Source: Kribbella italica (GTDB lineage: Bacteria; Actinomycetota; Actinomycetes; Propionibacteriales; Kribbellaceae). Taken from it: a stretch of DNA of 64,000 nt. The notes beneath the pieces are model-generated. The model searched no databases and was not told where the DNA came from. It saw only the letters and a list, made by a program, of their open reading frames with translations. The DNA lies in assembly GCF_014205135.1 (NCBI RefSeq), contig NZ_JACHMY010000001.1:3534001-3598000 (forward strand), in the 5' to 3' direction. The stretch's first letter is position 1. Each line of letters starts with the position of its first letter. Shown here in pieces: positions 61,439-64,000 of the stretch. The position numbers were made by a program, and so were the translations under genes.

Positions 61439-62107
61439 TCAGGCGTGCCTGGCCGGCGCGGCGGGGCGGTGACCCGGCGGCGGCGCCGGCACCGGGTGGT
61501 TCGGGTGGGGCGCCGGACTGGCGGCGGCCGCCGGCTGACCGGCGGGACGGGCCTGCAGGGCGGGACTGCCGGAGGCCACGTACGGCGGCGGGACCGGGAC
61601 CGGACGCAGCGAGCGGTCCGAGATGGACCGGCCCCCGCGGCCGATCGCGACCATGCCGGACTGCACCAGCTCGCGGACGCCGAACGGTTCCAGCACCCGC
61701 ATCATCGCCTCGAGCTTGTCGGGGTTGCCGGTCGCCTCGATGGTGATCGCGTCCGGAGCCACGTCCACCACCTTCGCACGGAACAGCTGAACGGTCTCCA
61801 GTACCTGCCCGCGGGTCAGGGTGTCGGCCTTGACCTTGACCAGGATCAGCTCGCGCTGGACGGTCTGGGTCGGCTCGAGCTCGACGATCTTGATCACGTT
61901 CACCAGCTTGTTCAGCTGCTTGGTGATCTGCTCCAGCGGCTGCTCGTCGACGCTGACCGCGATCGTCATCCGGGAGATCTCCGGGTGCTCGGTCGGGCCG
62001 ACGGCGAGGGAGTCGATGTTGAAGCCCCGGCGGGAGATCAAAGCTGCGACGCGGGCCAGAACACCGTGCTTGTTCTCGACCAGGATGCTCAGTGTGTGCT
62101 TGGACAT
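61439..62107 (-). CDS. ilvN: Acetolactate synthase, small (regulatory) subunit
   Basis: A 222-residue regulatory subunit giving valine feedback. N-terminal ACT domain TLSILVENKHGVLARVAALI, then the C-terminal ALS_ss domain RELILVKVKAD and MRVLEPFGVRELVQSGMVAIGRG. The normal protein would end near residue 170; about 50 more Pro/Ala-rich residues follow, an odd low-complexity tail. Starts right at the ilvB stop, no gap. Confidence 0.94.
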   Translation of the reverse strand: MSKHTLSILVENKHGVLARVAALISRRGFNIDSLAVGPTEHPEISRMTIAVSVDEQPLEQITKQLNKLVNVIKIVELEPTQTVQRELILVKVKADTLTRGQVLETVQLFRAKVVDVAPDAITIEATGNPDKLEAMMRVLEPFGVRELVQSGMVAIGRGGRSISDRSLRPVPVPPPYVASGSPALQARPAGQPAAAASPAPHPNHPVPAPPPGHRPAAPARHA

Positions 62108-63856
62108 TTACAGCTCCTCCGAGTCCCAGTTCGGGGCCATGTCGCGGGCGATCTGGATGTCGTCGTTGCTGGTGCCGGCGGCAACCATCGGCCAGACCAT
62201 CGCGTCGCGGTGCACGACGAAGTCGACCACCACCGGCGCGTCGGTGACCGCCATCGCCTTCTCGATCGTGGCGTCGACCGATTCCCGGTCGGAGCAGCGC
62301 AGGCCGACCCCGCCCATCGCCTCGGCCAGCTTGGCGAAGTCCGGGATCCGGGCCGAGTGCAGGTCGGTGTTGGAGTAGCGCTTGTCGTAGAACAGCGTCT
62401 GCCACTGCCGGACCATGCCCAGCGACTGGTTGTTGATCACGGCAACCTTGATCGGGATGCCCTCCAGCGCGCAGGTGACGAGCTCCTGGTTGGTCATCTG
62501 GAAGCAGCCGTCGCCGTCGATCGCCCACACGGTCGCGTCCGGCCGGGCCACCTTGGCGCCCATCGCGGCCGGCACCGAGTAGCCCATGGTGCCGAGGCCG
62601 CCGGAGTTCAGCCAGTTCAGCGGCTTCTCGAACGGCAGGTAGTGCGCGGCCCACATCTGGTGCTGGCCGACGCCGCTGGTGTAGATCGCGTCCGGCCCGG
62701 CGATCTGGCCGATCCGCTGGATCACGTACTGCGGGGAGAGGCTGCCGTCCTCGGGCTCGTCGTACCCGACCGGGTACTTCGCCTTGACGGAGTCGAGCAG
62801 ACCGCGCCAGGTGGAGTAGTCCGGGGTCTTGCCGTTGCTCGCGATCTCGGCCTTCAGCGCGCCGATCAGATCGCCGATGACCTCCTTGCAGTCACCCACG
62901 ATCGGGACGTCGGCGTGCCGGTTCTTGCCGATCTCGGCCGGGTCGATGTCGGCGTGGATGACCTTGGCCTCCGGCGCGAACGACGCCAGCTTGCCGGTCA
63001 CCCGGTCGTCGAAGCGCGCGCCGAGACAGATCAGCAGATCAGACCTTTGCAGCGCGCCGACGGCCGAGACCGCACCGTGCATCCCCGGCATGCCGAAGTG
63101 CAGCGCGTGGCTGTCGGGCAGCGCGCCGCGGGCCATCAGCGTGGTGACCACGGGGAGGCCGAGCAGCTCGGCGAGCTCCTTGAGCTCGGCAGACGCCTTG
63201 GCGCGGATCACGCCACCGCCGACGTACAGGACCGGCCGCTCGGCGGCCGCGATCAGCCGGGCCGCCTCGCGCACCTGCTTGGGGTGCGGGCGGGTCACCG
63301 GCCGGTACCCGGGCAGCGAGAGCTCGGTCGGCCACTGGAAGTCGACCATCGCCTGCATCGCGTCGCGGGTCACGTCGACCAGAACCGGGCCGGGCCGGCC
63401 GGTGGCGGCGATGTGGAACGCCTCGGCGATCGTCGAGGCGATCTCGTTCGGGTCCTTGACCAGGAAGTTGTGCTTGGTGATCGGCATCGTGATGCCGCGG
63501 ATGTCGGCCTCCTGGAAGGCGTCCGTCCCGATCGCCGCGCTGGCGACCTGCCCGGTGATCGCCACCATCGGGACCGAGTCCATGTAGGCGTCGGCGATCG
63601 GGGTGACCAGGTTGGTCGCGCCCGGACCCGAGGTCGCCATGCAGACGCCGACCTTGCCGGTGGTCGAGGCGTAGCCCTGGGCCGCGTGCCCGGCGCCCTG
63701 CTCGTGACGTACCAGGATGTGGCGGATCTGGGTCGAGTCGAGCATCGGGTCGTACGCCGGGAGGATCGCGCCGCCCGGAATGCCGAAGACGGTGTCCACT
63801 CCGGCGTGTTCCAGTGCGCGGATCAGAGCCTGTGCCCCGGTCAGCTGCTCACTCAT
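62108..63856 (-). CDS. ilvB: Acetolactate synthase, large (catalytic) subunit
   Basis: A 582-residue thiamine-diphosphate enzyme, first common step of valine, leucine and isoleucine synthesis. [14 protein letters not shown], catalytic glutamate in [34 protein letters not shown], and the ThDP-binding [15 protein letters not shown] with [16 protein letters not shown] at 63856 with AAGGGAAGG upstream; a longer frame reaches 63907. The leader contains an intrinsic terminator. Confidence 0.96.
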   Translation of the reverse strand: MSEQLTGAQALIRALEHAGVDTVFGIPGGAILPAYDPMLDSTQIRHILVRHEQGAGHAAQGYASTTGKVGVCMATSGPGATNLVTPIADAYMDSVPMVAITGQVASAAIGTDAFQEADIRGITMPITKHNFLVKDPNEIASTIAEAFHIAATGRPGPVLVDVTRDAMQAMVDFQWPTELSLPGYRPVTRPHPKQVREAARLIAAAERPVLYVGGGVIRAKASAELKELAELLGLPVVTTLMARGALPDSHALHFGMPGMHGAVSAVGALQRSDLLICLGARFDDRVTGKLASFAPEAKVIHADIDPAEIGKNRHADVPIVGDCKEVIGDLIGALKAEIASNGKTPDYSTWRGLLDSVKAKYPVGYDEPEDGSLSPQYVIQRIGQIAGPDAIYTSGVGQHQMWAAHYLPFEKPLNWLNSGGLGTMGYSVPAAMGAKVARPDATVWAIDGDGCFQMTNQELVTCALEGIPIKVAVINNQSLGMVRQWQTLFYDKRYSNTDLHSARIPDFAKLAEAMGGVGLRCSDRESVDATIEKAMAVTDAPVVVDFVVHRDAMVWPMVAAGTSNDDIQIARDMAPNWDSEEL

Positions 63857-63964
63857 GAGTGCCTTCCCTTGTCCAGTCACGATGTTGGCTTGCCGCGACC
63901 GATCCATCCTCGCTCGTGGTCGTTGTCAGGTGACGTCTGGGTCCCAGATAGTCGCCCTGGCAAC

Positions 63965-63999
63965 AAAAACGCCCCTTCTGCCGGTTGGCTGAAGGGGCG
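63965..63999 (-). terminator. Intrinsic terminator in the ilvB leader (attenuator)
   Basis: On the minus strand CGCCCCTTC and GAAGGGGCG form a nine-base stem with a 12-base loop followed by TTTTTG. It is about 110 bases before ilvB and upstream of it, as in branched-chain amino acid attenuators. The leader peptide would lie beyond the right edge. Confidence 0.8.
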
Positions 64000-64000
64000 C

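Overview
The window is high-GC actinobacterial chromosome (GTG/TTG starts, GGAGG ribosome sites, many 1- to 4-base stop/start overlaps, SDR-poor, regulator-rich). An HU protein with a long Lys/Ala/Pro tail, F420 biosynthesis (cofC), an NdgR-type IclR regulator beside leuCD, nrdAB behind a B12 riboswitch, and many sugar ABC/ROK/MFS modules fit the Propionibacteriales; Kribbella or a close relative is my best guess from general knowledge, not from a search. No transposase, phage or plasmid gene was seen.

Layout. 1-2.5 kb: tail of an ECF sigma factor, then an ArsR-type regulator coupled to an MFS exporter. 2.5-5 kb: ddl, then on the minus strand a three-component cytochrome P450 operon (P450, 3Fe-4S ferredoxin, ferredoxin reductase) divergent from a TetR regulator with a palindromic operator. 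7-13 kb: a PLP sulfur-amino-acid enzyme, a DeoR regulator between two related MFS genes, and a GntR regulator divergent from a cyanate-type MFS permease. 13-16.7 kb: sugar isomerase and Gfo/Idh/MocA dehydrogenase divergent from a ROK repressor. 16.7-27.8 kb: gpsA-plsC, cofC, a cold-shock-like protein, hup, then a spacer of small membrane proteins, CorA, hairpins and a broken Nudix gene, and then leuD-leuC divergent from NdgR. In Streptomyces-type chromosomes leuCD and hup are neighbours, so the 20.5-24.8 kb stretch looks like an insertion or local expansion.

28-36 kb: HdeD-like protein, tRNA-Glu and tRNA-Gln, CPBP protease, gltX, a fumarylacetoacetase-family enzyme, GNAT and several small conserved genes, and a DinB-superfamily gene directly behind a perfect LexA (SOS) box. 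36-40.4 kb: nrdAB with tandem NrdR-like boxes and a cobalamin riboswitch; the small subunit has the Glu and Phe substitutions of class Ic (Mn/Fe) reductases. 40.4-41.4 kb: almost 1 kb of repeats without a gene. 41.4-43.9 kb: MarR-MFS-isochorismatase operon. 44-51.5 kb: sugar-binding lipoprotein, two ABC permeases and a ROK repressor, divergent from a dehydrogenase, epimerase and glycoside hydrolase.

51.5-64 kb is the branched-chain amino acid and serine cluster on the minus strand: ilvB-ilvN-ilvC, a degenerate trypsin-like protein, serA, a 54-residue protein coupled to leuB, ilvE, cimA, and a free-standing ACT-domain protein coupled to cimA. Both cimA and ilvB have an intrinsic terminator in their leader; before cimA there is a nine-codon leader peptide with Val-Ile-Ile, so these are probable attenuators. 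The most unusual structure is a 168-base hairpin at 20740-20907 whose non-Watson-Crick pairs are G-U in only one strand.
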